Part shown: positions 7,929 to 16,366 of the stretch, piece by piece | How positions within the stretch are numbered: position 1 is the first letter of the stretch | Layout of the letters: each line of letters starts with the position of its first letter | Assembly (NCBI GenBank): GCA_041862375.1 | Contig: JBGVTE010000130.1 | Span: forward strand, 1-59,260 | From: WVZL01 sp041862375 | Lineage (GTDB): Bacteria; Acidobacteriota; Aminicenantia; Aminicenantales; Aminicenantaceae | Length of the DNA stretch: 59,260 nucleotides | Reading direction: 5' to 3' | Notes under the pieces: generated by a model | What the model was told of the DNA's origin: nothing | The model's database searches: none | The model's input: the letters and a program-made list of their open reading frames with translations, nothing else | Program-made: the position numbers and the translations under genes

Positions 7929-8567
7929 ATGAAAAAAAGCATCATTTTTTTCTGTCTTTTTTGGTTCATCTTCGGAAGTCTTCGGCCGGCATTTTCTGAA
8001 GAATCTGGAAGAGGATTCAGCATCAGTCTCAATGTTGGAGCATCTCCAGTTGTCTGGTTCTATAATTCATATCGCTTTGGCGGTGAGATAGGGTATCAAT
8101 TTACAAAACATTTTGGTGTTATGACGGAATTTGCCTATGGATTCACGAAATATTCTTCTCAGTCGGAGGGAATGTATTATTCCTCCTCAAGCGAAACAAG
8201 CTTTACTATTTTCCCTATTAATTTATCACTTCTTTATTTTTTGCCAGTGAACAGAGGATTTGTGGCTTTTGTTGGATTAGGCGGAGGTCATTATTCCTTA
8301 TCCATCAAGGAAGAATCGGAAGTTCCGGGGTATTCAAACCAAGAAAAGAAATCCGAAACTAATAAGCTAAAGGCTTTTGCTCCTCATTTCTGTCTTGGCT
8401 TTGAGGGTGGTATCTCTAAAAGATTGGCTGTTTTTGGTGAGGTGAAACATTTTATCGGCAAAGCTAAATTGAAAAAAACAGACCAGTATGGATACTCGAG
8501 TGAACAAGATATCTTTTTTGGAGGACCTCACCTTAAAATTGGAATAAGGCTTTACTTCAAGGATTGA
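7929..8567 (+). CDS. Secreted outer-membrane beta-barrel protein
   Basis: A 212-aa protein when started at the ATG at 7929, which has a strong AAGGAGG seven bases upstream; a TTG at 7908 would add seven residues with no ribosome site. A Sec signal (KKSIIFFCLFWFIFGSLRPAFS) is followed by alternating strands such as GGEIGYQFTKHFGVMTEFAYGF and GFVAFVGLGGGHYSL. The end, GPHLKIGIRLYF, has the terminal aromatic expected for outer-membrane insertion. About eight strands are likely, as in OmpA/OmpX-type barrels. The function is not known. Confidence 0.75.
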   Translation: MKKSIIFFCLFWFIFGSLRPAFSEESGRGFSISLNVGASPVVWFYNSYRFGGEIGYQFTKHFGVMTEFAYGFTKYSSQSEGMYYSSSSETSFTIFPINLSLLYFLPVNRGFVAFVGLGGGHYSLSIKEESEVPGYSNQEKKSETNKLKAFAPHFCLGFEGGISKRLAVFGEVKHFIGKAKLKKTDQYGYSSEQDIFFGGPHLKIGIRLYFKD

Positions 8568-8631
8568 GAATACAGTGCTGCCAAAATCCATTTTTCCATT
8601 TATTTAAAATAGAATTAAGGATAAGGAAACG

Positions 8632-9885
8632 ATGAACAAAAGAAATCCTAAGGATAACATGAAAAGATTAAGGTCAATAGTATCGACATTTATAATTATG
8701 GTAATACTTTCCTCTGTCTTTTCTGCTGAGAAAACGAATATATATAGCATAAGGAGGGATCATTTAAGGGAAAAGATCCAGGGAAGGGCAGTTTTATTCT
8801 CAGGAGAAGATGGCCAAGCAGTTGATAAGGACTTCTTCTATCTTACCGGAATAAAAGAACCAAATTTTATCCTTCTCATCACTTCTGGAGTTGAAGGCGA
8901 TTTTCTTTTTGTCTCAGGAGTAGATGATGAAGAGACAATAAAAATGATGGCTGGAATCTCTGGTATCCTCAACATATTTCCACTGGAACAGTTTGACTAT
9001 ATCTTTACCTACGCTCTTAGCTGGGAATGGAATATTTATTTCCCAAGTTCCATTTATAAATACGACTACGGCTATTCTCTTGTCCTGCGTATCAGCTTAA
9101 AATTTCCTCACCTTATGATTAGAGATCTCTCTCCTCTTCTTGCTGAAATGAGGATGATAAAATCAGAAGATGAGCTCGAGATCATGAAAACAGCAATCGA
9201 GATAACTGCCGCTGGCCTTTTTGAAGCGGTTCGATTAGCTGAGCCCGGCATGTATGAATACGAAATCCAGAAAATCATAGAGGATACATTTTACTCCTTA
9301 GGAGCTGAACGCACAGGCTTCCCTTCAATTATTGGATCAGGACCGAATTCGGTTATCATCCATTATGATAAGAATGTGAGGAAAACAGAACCAGGCGACT
9401 TGATAGTAATGGATGTAGGTGCTGAATATTTAGAGTACACAGGCGATCTTACCCGGACAATACCGGTTTCAGGGAAATTTACTCCCAGGCAACAGGAGAT
9501 ATATGAAATAGTGCTTGAGGCGCAGCGAAAGGCAATAAACGCCTGTAGACCAGGAGCTACGCTGAGAGATATAGATCTGGCAGCCAGGAACTACATCGAG
9601 GAAAAGGGCTATGGGAGATACTTTATCCACACTACAAGTCATTCCCTTGGGCTATCTGTTCATGACAGCTGGATCGCCAATGCTAAGCTGGCGCCGGGAA
9701 TGGTGATTACTGTCGAACCGGGCATCTACATCAGCGAAGAAAACCTTGGAGTGAGGATCGAGGATGATGTCTTAATAACTGAAGGAGATTGTATTGTTCT
9801 TTCATCTTTTCTGCCCAAGAATATTGAGGAGATTGAGCGATTGATGGCAGAAAAGTGGCTGCCTTATATAGTATCCACCTTTTAG
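8632..9885 (+). CDS. Exported Xaa-Pro aminopeptidase (M24B)
   Basis: A 417-aa protein. After an N-terminal hydrophobic segment (residues 12-31) comes a creatinase-like N domain with FFYLTGIKEPN, then the pita-bread metallopeptidase domain (about 175-405). All five metal ligands are visible: D261, D272, H337 (TTSHSLGLSVHD), E362 (TVEPGIYI) and E377 (VRIEDDV). It should remove N-terminal residues preceding proline, using Mn or Co. The signal segment places it outside the cytoplasm, unlike the E. coli enzyme. A second ATG at 8659 with its own AAGGATAAC is an alternative start that gives a cleaner signal peptide. Confidence 0.92.
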   Translation: MNKRNPKDNMKRLRSIVSTFIIMVILSSVFSAEKTNIYSIRRDHLREKIQGRAVLFSGEDGQAVDKDFFYLTGIKEPNFILLITSGVEGDFLFVSGVDDEETIKMMAGISGILNIFPLEQFDYIFTYALSWEWNIYFPSSIYKYDYGYSLVLRISLKFPHLMIRDLSPLLAEMRMIKSEDELEIMKTAIEITAAGLFEAVRLAEPGMYEYEIQKIIEDTFYSLGAERTGFPSIIGSGPNSVIIHYDKNVRKTEPGDLIVMDVGAEYLEYTGDLTRTIPVSGKFTPRQQEIYEIVLEAQRKAINACRPGATLRDIDLAARNYIEEKGYGRYFIHTTSHSLGLSVHDSWIANAKLAPGMVITVEPGIYISEENLGVRIEDDVLITEGDCIVLSSFLPKNIEEIERLMAEKWLPYIVSTF

Positions 9886-10117
9886 AGAATCATAAACAAG
9901 CGTTAAGCTGCCTTCCCCTTTAAGACAGTATCTGACCATTCGAGACAATGCCTCCAAAAGGACTCCGAATAGATGGATCAAACCTTTTTAAGACATCTGT
10001 ACATATTAGAGGACATAAAAGTGAATTAAAAGATGCGTCCAAACCAGTTGTACCTGGCATAAAGATTGCATAATTTATCTAGTGATATAAGTGTATATTA
10101 AGAACAAGGAGCCAAAG

Positions 10118-10888
10118 ATGCAAAAATTATTATTCAAGAGGAAAAATCAATCTTTAGTTTTTAAAAGTATTCTGAAAGTATTATGTATTATGATTATCAT
10201 GTTTTTTGGAATGCTGATCCATCCAGCAAATGCTCAGCAGCGTTTTCAGGGAGGAATAAACGGGCAGGGATTTTTTCCCCAGGGCGAATTTAAAGATAAT
10301 ATCAGCAATGCAGGAGGGGGCTTTGGTCTTGAGTTTATATATTCTTCACAAAAAATGCCTTTTGGCATCGGAGTATCTTTCGGATACCTGATTTACGGCT
10401 CAGAAAAGTTTAGCGAAACTATCCAGACTAAGAATGCTGTTTTTGATGCGGATTTAGAAACAATAAACAGCATCGTTTTAGCTCATATATTGTTTCGTTT
10501 TCAGCCAAAACAAGGCAGAGTAAGACCCTATCTGGACGGTTTAATCGGGCTTAATCATATCACCACCGATACCAAAATTAAGGATGAAGATTTCGGGGAT
10601 AATGATGTCAGCACGAACAACATTAATGACACGGTTCTTAGCTATGGGGGTGGTTTCGGGCTTATGATACAGGTTTACGAGAGGCCATGGAAGAAAGTAA
10701 ACCAAACGCATATAGAGAAAAAATGGGCAGTATTACTTGACTTCCGGGTACGCTATATCAGGGGCAACAAAGGACAGTACCTTAAAAAAGGGTCCATTTT
10801 CAGAGTAGATGATGATCTCTTTTACGATGTAAATAATTCCCGGACTGATTTTATAACTGCTCAACTTGGAATTACATTTAATTTTTAA
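10118..10888 (+). CDS. Secreted outer-membrane beta-barrel protein
   Basis: A 256-aa protein from the ATG at 10118, chosen because AAGGAG lies just upstream; a GTG at 10091 has no such site. The signal peptide ends near PANAQQ. The mature part alternates glycine-rich turns and strands (GGINGQGFFPQGEF, GGGFGLEFIYS, FGIGVSFGYLIYG, PYLDGLIGLNH) and ends in TAQLGITFNF, a typical terminal beta-signal with aromatic last residue. It resembles porin-like OMP_b-brl families. No substrate or partner is evident. The upstream 230 bp carry no gene. Confidence 0.72.
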   Translation: MQKLLFKRKNQSLVFKSILKVLCIMIIMFFGMLIHPANAQQRFQGGINGQGFFPQGEFKDNISNAGGGFGLEFIYSSQKMPFGIGVSFGYLIYGSEKFSETIQTKNAVFDADLETINSIVLAHILFRFQPKQGRVRPYLDGLIGLNHITTDTKIKDEDFGDNDVSTNNINDTVLSYGGGFGLMIQVYERPWKKVNQTHIEKKWAVLLDFRVRYIRGNKGQYLKKGSIFRVDDDLFYDVNNSRTDFITAQLGITFNF

Positions 10889-10894
10889 GAAATT

Positions 10895-11011
10895 AGATTT
10901 ATCGCCCTCGAGCTCGTCTTCTCTGCCGAACAGCCTATCGGCGCGATTATCCAGCAGGTCAGCATGTGGGAAATCGCCTCTTCTACGCAAAAGGAGAAGT
11001 CCGGCCAATAG
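10895..11011 (+). pseudogene. Possible PIN-domain (VapC-like) fragment
   Basis: An uninterrupted 38-codon frame reads ALELVFSAEQPIGA followed by VSMWEIA, which recalls the central segment of PIN toxins (often ...SAISLWEIA...). There is no start, no catalytic N-terminal Asp and no C-terminal part, and stops close both sides. If real it is the debris of a toxin gene between the beta-barrel gene and the acetyltransferase. The resemblance is short and may be chance. Confidence 0.22.
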
Positions 11012-11096
11012 AAGCTGCGATTGGTTCCGGCAGTCTAATCAATTAGGCGACATTTTCACTTTGGAGCAAGAAGCTTATAAAATAATTGTGATGAAC

Positions 11097-11125
11097 TTGA
11101 CATTTCTTCAATTCGCTCCTATATT
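11097..11125 (+). promoter_or_regulatory. Sigma-70-type promoter for the GNAT gene
   Basis: A perfect TTGACA (11097-11102), a 17-bp spacer and TATATT (11120-11125, five of six matches) lie 30 bp before the ATG at 11156, leaving room for a short leader with GAGGGAGG. Confidence 0.6.
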
Positions 11126-11155
11126 TTGAGCTTCGAGTGAGGGAGGCTTTTCTAA

Positions 11156-11740
11156 ATGGAAAAAGTTGCAATTTTGAAAGATGGAAAAAAGGTTATAATT
11201 AGGGAACTCCATATAAATGACCTGGACAAACTTATGAAATTCTACTCTGCCCTTCCATCTAAGGACCGAAAATATTTAAGGATTGATGTCACAAACAGAA
11301 AAATCGTTGAACAGAGGATCAAGCTAATCAAGTCGGACAATGTCTTTCGTCTTGTTGCCCTTTTCGAGGGTGAAATCATCGCTGATGGCTCTCTTGAGCT
11401 TTCTGCTGAAGAATGGCGAAAGCATCAGGGAGAACTCCGGGTCATCGTGGCCAGACCACTCCAGCACAAAGGTTTAGGAATGATTATAGTTAGAGAACTG
11501 TATTTTCTGGCGGTTGAAAAAAAAGTGGAGCTGGTAGTTGTAAAGATGATGAGACCTCAGATTGCCGCTCAGCGGATTTTTCGAAAACTCGGATTTCGGG
11601 AGGAACTCCTTATCCCCGATTACGTCGAAGATCGGTCCGGGGAAAAACAGGACCTCATCATCATGACCTGCAATATCAAGGATTTATGGAACGAGCTTGA
11701 ACACTTCTACAGTGATTCGGACTGGCAGCGATGCCGGTGA
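11156..11740 (+). CDS. GNAT family N-acetyltransferase
   Basis: A 194-aa protein with the GNAT fold. The N-terminal part is VIIRELHINDLDKLMKFYSALP. The central strand pair includes LVALFEGEIIADGSLEL, and the acetyl-CoA-binding region reads RPLQHKGLGMIIVRELYFLAVE, with GLG standing in for the usual Q/RxxGxG/A loop. QIAAQRIFRKLGFREE completes the fold. This type of N-terminus resembles acetyltransferase domains fused to acyl-CoA synthetases or protein lysine acetylases. A good GAGGGAGG ribosome site and its own promoter suggest a single-gene unit. The substrate is unknown. Confidence 0.82.
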   Translation: MEKVAILKDGKKVIIRELHINDLDKLMKFYSALPSKDRKYLRIDVTNRKIVEQRIKLIKSDNVFRLVALFEGEIIADGSLELSAEEWRKHQGELRVIVARPLQHKGLGMIIVRELYFLAVEKKVELVVVKMMRPQIAAQRIFRKLGFREELLIPDYVEDRSGEKQDLIIMTCNIKDLWNELEHFYSDSDWQRCR

Positions 11741-11881
11741 CAACACCGAAGCGGCGCCTCCATCCTTTTTCCTGGATTGATTCACTATTTTGTCTTTGCT
11801 AACGTTTCGTTTAAAATTTAAGTAGCATCTCCGTGAGTTGTTTAAAATATGGTTAGGAATAAAATAAAAAGGAGGTCTGAA

Positions 11882-13171
11882 ATGCGAAAAATTCTGACTT
11901 TGTTATTGGCTCTTTCTTTAACAGGTTTTCTGACTTCTCCAATTTTAGCGCAGAGGGCGAAGGAACAAAAGGTTAAGTACGTCAAGAAATACTATGACCC
12001 AGTACTTGAGGAAATGAGAGAAAAGGCCAAGCAAGAAAAAAAAGAGCGGGAAAAAATAACTGCCGAGATCCGCAATCGGCAAAAAGAAAGTAAGGAAAAA
12101 GAGCGAGAAGAAAAAGAAATCCTTCGGTTCGATTTTGATGGTGTGAAAAAACCAGCCTCTCTGGATGTCTTTAAGTCTGCTTTCTATTTCCCTCCAGTAG
12201 CCCAGTATCGAACCGGAACCTGCTGGAGCTTTTCTACCACTTCATTTCTTGAGTCGGAAGCAGCGAGACTGACAGGACAAAAGATCAAGCTTTCAGAAAT
12301 ACATACAGTGTATTTCGAGTATCTGGAAAAGGTCCTCCGTTACGTTCGTGAACGCGGCGATTCCGAACTCGGCGAGGGTTCTGAGTCCAACGCGGTTACT
12401 CGCATCTGGGAAAAATACGGTGTCGTTCCATTTGAGGCTTATAAGGGGCTTCTGGGGGGTGACGATCGCCACGACCATTCCCGCATGTTTGCTGAAATAA
12501 GAAACTATCTGGACTTTGTGGATGAACAAAATTACTGGGACGAGGAGAAAATTATCTCAACGGTCAAAATTATCCTGAACAAATACATTGGTACTCCGCC
12601 TACTTCTTTTGAATATCAAGGAAAAACCATCCAGCCATTGCAGTTCTTAAACGATGTTCTCAAACTGAATCCTGATGATTATGTTAATGTTATGTCTACT
12701 CTTTCAGTTCCATTCTACACAAAAGGTGAGTTCAAAGTACCCGACAATTGGTGGCACAGTGTTGATTATTACAACGTTCCGTTGGAGGAGTGGTATGGCA
12801 TCATCAAAAAAGCAGTAAAGAATGGTTTTACGGTAGCAATTGGTGGCGATGTGAGCGAGCCAGGGTACAACGGTTTCGAAGACGCAGCCATTGTTCCGGA
12901 ATTCGATATTCCGCAGGAATATATCAACCAGGACTCAAGAGAATTTCGTTTTTATAATGAAACTAGTACTGATGATCATGGTGTTCACTTAGTAGGCTAT
13001 GCCGATGTAGGCGGCCGCGATTGGTACTTAATCAAGGATTCGGCTCGAAGTTCCCGCCACGGCCAATTTGAAGGTTTTTATTTTTATCGCGATGACTTTA
13101 TCAAGCTCAAGATGCTCACGTTTATGGTCCATAAGGATGCTGTAGGGGATATTTTGAAAAAGTTCGAATAG
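11882..13171 (+). CDS. Secreted C1-family cysteine peptidase (bleomycin hydrolase/aminopeptidase C-like)
   Basis: A 429-aa protein from the ATG at 11882, which directly follows AAGGAGG; an ATG at 11849 would prepend eleven charged residues ahead of the signal peptide. The signal ends near SPILAQ, then a highly charged helical stretch (residues 25-82) precedes the catalytic domain. The oxyanion Gln (Q108) and nucleophile C114 lie in AQYRTGTCWSFS, and the histidine in DDHGVHLVGY (H366). The position normally held by catalytic Asn reads Asp (D386, LIKDSARSS). The length and large insertions fit the C1B group. It is exported, where it likely trims peptides. Confidence 0.85.
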   Translation: MRKILTLLLALSLTGFLTSPILAQRAKEQKVKYVKKYYDPVLEEMREKAKQEKKEREKITAEIRNRQKESKEKEREEKEILRFDFDGVKKPASLDVFKSAFYFPPVAQYRTGTCWSFSTTSFLESEAARLTGQKIKLSEIHTVYFEYLEKVLRYVRERGDSELGEGSESNAVTRIWEKYGVVPFEAYKGLLGGDDRHDHSRMFAEIRNYLDFVDEQNYWDEEKIISTVKIILNKYIGTPPTSFEYQGKTIQPLQFLNDVLKLNPDDYVNVMSTLSVPFYTKGEFKVPDNWWHSVDYYNVPLEEWYGIIKKAVKNGFTVAIGGDVSEPGYNGFEDAAIVPEFDIPQEYINQDSREFRFYNETSTDDHGVHLVGYADVGGRDWYLIKDSARSSRHGQFEGFYFYRDDFIKLKMLTFMVHKDAVGDILKKFE

Positions 13172-13323
13172 ATATGAATATTACATTTAACGACATAATT
13201 TATTAGAAATCATCCTGCTAGAATAAATATCCCATATTTAGAAATAGGATTTTCGTCTATTAGGGACTACTGTTCTTTTCTTCTTGGAGATTAAAAATAA
13301 TATAGTAAAAAAAATCTTGAGAA

Positions 13324-14523
13324 ATGAAAAAAGCCAGCTTTTGCATTTGTTTCTCCGCAGTGCTTTCTTTGTTTGTTTTGTATCCTTGTTTTGGAGAAGA
13401 ATACTTTGTTTTGGGTAAAGAACAGGGAGATGGAGAATTGATTTTTCCGAGGCAAGTAGAGGAAGGTCCTGATGGGAATATATATGTTTACGATCAGAGT
13501 GATGCTTATATAAAGGTGTATTCTCCTGAAGGGAAATATTTGAGAAGGATAGGCGGTAGTGGTCAAGGCCCAGGGGAAATTCAGAGAGCCAGCGGTGTCT
13601 CTTTAGGATTTACTCCTAGTGGGAAGTTGTTTTTTACTGAATTTATAGGTGGACACAGATGGATAACTTTTATGGAATTATCAGGAGAATTTTACAAAGT
13701 ATTAAAGTTAGAGATAAATGAGGTATTTGGGATAATAGATTCATTTTTCTTAAAGGATGGAGGATTTCTTGTTGAAGTTTCTTACATGTCTTTTCCCGAA
13801 AAGAAAAAAGATTTTTTCTTGTATCGTACCCCTCATGCTCTAATTATGTTCAATTCAAAAGGACAAATCATTTCTGAAATCATTAAGACAAATCATATAA
13901 CAAGGATTTCGTATATTTCTGATGGTGCAGATTTAGAACTTCCATTTATTCCAGTTTTTGAATGGATTCCTTTCGAGAAAAATACGGTTATTTTTACAGA
14001 TGGTCTGAGCAAGAATTTAAGGGTATATGACCATAAAGGGACATTGATTCGCGAAATCAGAACACTGCTCCCTTCACCTGAAAAAGTAACGAGTGAAGAC
14101 CTTAAAAGATGGAGAGAAGAAAGAAAAGAGATGATAAGAGATAAGGCATGGTACGAAAGATTTGGAACAGTAATCGAAAAATACAAGAAATCGATTTATG
14201 AGAAAATACCCATCTTAAGCGGAATTTCTCTAACGCCGGAAGGGAATATTTTAGTTTCTGGGCACTGGAACTCAGAAAATAATATGATAGATAGCTGGCT
14301 GCTGGGAAAAAACGGAAAAGAGATGGCAAAAATAGCTTTAGAAGCGCTTGTATTAAATGTTTCTAAACATTTTATTTTTTTGAGTATCGAGAATGAGGAT
14401 GGAATTATTCATGTATATTGTGTGAAACGGAGAGGATCAGAAGAAGAAGATTTACTGAAATTAAGAGGTCTTGAATTTTTAGGACATCATCAAAGTTATG
14501 CAGAGCAGAGGCAGCATCCTTAA
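13324..14523 (+). CDS. Secreted six-bladed beta-propeller (NHL-like) protein
   Basis: A 399-aa protein. After a signal peptide (ASFCICFSAVLSLFVLYPCFGEE), repeated blades show the NHL-style pattern: FPRQVEEGPDGNIYVYDQSDAYIKVYSPEGKYLRRIGGSGQGPGE, then DHKGTLIREI and TPEGNILVSGHWN. This 6-bladed, GQGPGEI-containing family is common in Aminicenantes- and Bacteroidetes-like genomes and is usually exported. No catalytic residues can be named. It probably binds a partner or ligand. It lies 150 bp after the cysteine peptidase on the same strand. Only a weak TTGAG precedes the ATG. Confidence 0.75.
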   Translation: MKKASFCICFSAVLSLFVLYPCFGEEYFVLGKEQGDGELIFPRQVEEGPDGNIYVYDQSDAYIKVYSPEGKYLRRIGGSGQGPGEIQRASGVSLGFTPSGKLFFTEFIGGHRWITFMELSGEFYKVLKLEINEVFGIIDSFFLKDGGFLVEVSYMSFPEKKKDFFLYRTPHALIMFNSKGQIISEIIKTNHITRISYISDGADLELPFIPVFEWIPFEKNTVIFTDGLSKNLRVYDHKGTLIREIRTLLPSPEKVTSEDLKRWREERKEMIRDKAWYERFGTVIEKYKKSIYEKIPILSGISLTPEGNILVSGHWNSENNMIDSWLLGKNGKEMAKIALEALVLNVSKHFIFLSIENEDGIIHVYCVKRRGSEEEDLLKLRGLEFLGHHQSYAEQRQHP

Positions 14524-14559
14524 GATATCATGGTCTAAAATTTAGAGAAAAGGGAAAAC

Positions 14560-15531
14560 CTACTTGCCTGGCAGGTGCTTTTTCGGAAACTTGGCTACAA
14601 CAGTGTAATTCGGGTCAACCACATTGGCTACTCGAGCAGAACCCACCTGTGATAGCAACTGGAGGGCTTCCCACCGATCAAAGCCGTAATCTGATTCGAG
14701 CCACTTAACCATTTCCACATGAGCGATCCGGAAGGCGTCCATGAGCGGCCGGATCGAGCCCACCACCATGATAAACTCATCATTCTCAAAGCGCGGCCAT
14801 TCAATCTTTTTGTCTTTGATCAGATCGATCTGAAGGGTGATATCAGCCGAGGTCTCTATGCCGCTTCCTGTAATTTCTCCGTCACCCTGCAGTGCATGGA
14901 CGTCTCCATAATAAAAATACGCGCCCTCATGGAAGATAGGAAGATAGACGATCACTCCTTCCCGGGCATCCGATGTGTCCATGTTGCCACCGAAGTTATA
15001 AGGGACGCTTCCTGGTATGGCTTGATCTTCAGGAGGAGCTGTAGCCAGCCGGCCCAACATAGGCGCAAGTTTCACCTGGATCTGTTTCATCCGACTGTCT
15101 GGGAGATTCAGGATTGCGGTCATCTTTTGGGCATCGATTTTCCAGATGAACTTTTTTTCCGGGACTGGATCATGAAGCATGGGCGTTGTAGTTGTAGCGG
15201 TTAGAGAACCGTAGAATGTCGAGGTGCCGGATCTACCAGTGCCAATGTTGGGACGGATCTTGATGATCTTGACTACGAGCGTGTCATTAGGAGATGCTCC
15301 CTCTACATAAATAGGCCCGACCTCTCCCGGCCAGGGGCCGTCTTTTTCCGTAAAATAATCAGAGTATAGCGTGTTTGTCTCAAGCATGTCGCCTGGTTTT
15401 ATCCGCAAGACGGGTTCCCGCACAGCATAGGTTTTACAACCCTTGGTTGCTTTAAAATAATGAATCTCCGCAGATACCGAGTTGAAGAAAAAGACCGACA
15501 ATACACACACAAAAAAAGCTCTTAAGCTCAT
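14560..15531 (-). CDS. Exported acetamidase/formamidase family protein
   Basis: A 323-aa protein with a signal peptide (LRAFFVCVLSVFFFNSVSAE). The FmdA/AmdA fold is recognisable from VLRIKPGDMLETNTLYSDYF, the acidic VYVEGA-like turn (GPIYVEGASPNDTLVVKI), NFGGNMDTSD, and VYLPIFHEGAYFYYGDVHALQGDGEITGSGIET, the hallmark DxHAxQGDGE motif. The family hydrolyses short amides. The signal peptide is notable since classical members are cytoplasmic, though exported ones occur. GGAGGG lies before the ATG on the minus strand. By eye it is somewhat richer in G+C than its neighbours. It is convergent with the beta-propeller gene. Confidence 0.87.
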   Translation of the reverse strand: MSLRAFFVCVLSVFFFNSVSAEIHYFKATKGCKTYAVREPVLRIKPGDMLETNTLYSDYFTEKDGPWPGEVGPIYVEGASPNDTLVVKIIKIRPNIGTGRSGTSTFYGSLTATTTTPMLHDPVPEKKFIWKIDAQKMTAILNLPDSRMKQIQVKLAPMLGRLATAPPEDQAIPGSVPYNFGGNMDTSDAREGVIVYLPIFHEGAYFYYGDVHALQGDGEITGSGIETSADITLQIDLIKDKKIEWPRFENDEFIMVVGSIRPLMDAFRIAHVEMVKWLESDYGFDRWEALQLLSQVGSARVANVVDPNYTVVAKFPKKHLPGK

Positions 15532-15702
15532 AAGTATCCCTCCAAAAATAAAGATAATTTTCCAAGTTTAACACTTTGCATGGATTGCCACAACTTTGAC
15601 ACATATCCTTTTTCCTTTTTGTTACACCAAGTTTGATTTGACACTTTTTTTCAAAATTGACAGCTGTTTCAAAAACTGTTATTCTTTCGGCAATCTAGCT
15701 GA

Positions 15703-15813
15703 GAGGGTATGGTTCTTAAAAATGTGGGTCGTATGTATGAACTCATGGAAGATAGAGGCACGCATTTCATTACTATGGAATATGTCGCTGGTGAAGATTT
15801 AAAGAGAGGGTGA
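15703..15813 (+). pseudogene. Fragment of a Ser/Thr protein kinase
   Basis: A 36-codon frame reads NVGRMYELMEDRGTHFITMEYVAGEDLK, the beta4-beta5-hinge segment of bacterial Pkn-type kinases (commonly ...ICRMYDLGE..GTHYITMEYVPGEDLK). The N-terminal P-loop and Lys and all catalytic and activation-loop residues are missing. A TGA lies directly upstream in frame (15700-15702) and another ends it at 15811. It is debris of a kinase gene, and its last codons overlap the ribosome site of the lipoprotein gene that follows. Confidence 0.65.
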
Positions 15814-15815
15814 GT

Positions 15816-16241
15816 ATGAAAATTAAATGTTTAGCTTTAGGATTAATCTGTTTATTTCTTTCTTTTTGTGCTTCTTCGTTACAAGTTAAAAGTCAGAAGC
15901 CTTACAGAGAATTACGTGTTTATGAGAATGTCACATTTGATCATACTTGGAGAAGTTGTAAAGACGCCTTAGAATCGAGAGGTTATAAGATCGAAGATGC
16001 TAATAAAAATGAAGGTTATATACATGCCAGGTGGGAATATAAAAAAGCAATTCATCTTATTGAAGATCGCCCTTCTTATGCTCCACTTGAAAGTGTTAAA
16101 TTGAGCTTCTTTATTTCAATGATTAATGGAAAAGTTTCACTACTTTGTAAAGTCTATGGAAGAGATAAATACTATGCTGTAAATAAAGAAGAAGCAAAAA
16201 AGATTTTTAATGCAGTGGATAAGTACTTGATTAAAAAATAA
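15816..16241 (+). CDS. Small putative lipoprotein of unknown function
   Basis: A 141-aa protein from the ATG at 15816, preceded by AGAGAGGG; a GTG at 15810 would add two residues. The N-terminus KIKCLALGLICLFLSFCASS looks like a lipoprotein signal, with Cys 18 as likely lipidation site. The residue before it is Phe, which is atypical for a lipobox. The mature part has a VTFDHTWRSCKDALESRGYKIEDANKNEGYIHARW segment that resembles small periplasmic alpha/beta lipoproteins. I do not recognise a specific family. It follows the kinase fragment directly. Confidence 0.65.
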   Translation: MKIKCLALGLICLFLSFCASSLQVKSQKPYRELRVYENVTFDHTWRSCKDALESRGYKIEDANKNEGYIHARWEYKKAIHLIEDRPSYAPLESVKLSFFISMINGKVSLLCKVYGRDKYYAVNKEEAKKIFNAVDKYLIKK

Positions 16242-16257
16242 TTAATATATATTCTGC

Positions 16258-16273
16258 TTTTTCCTAGGAAAAA
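16258..16273. other. 16-bp perfect palindrome
   Basis: TTTTTCCTAGGAAAAA lies 16 bp after the lipoprotein stop and about 95 bp before the ferredoxin-like gene. With no loop it is a poor terminator, and a protein-binding dyad is as likely. No role can be assigned. Confidence 0.3.
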
Positions 16274-16366
16274 TTACTGAGGAGAGAAGCAGAAACACCT
16301 TAATCAGGAGAGATGTGCAAAAGCCAAATTCTGAAAAAATATAATAAAATAAAGAATTAAATTGTA

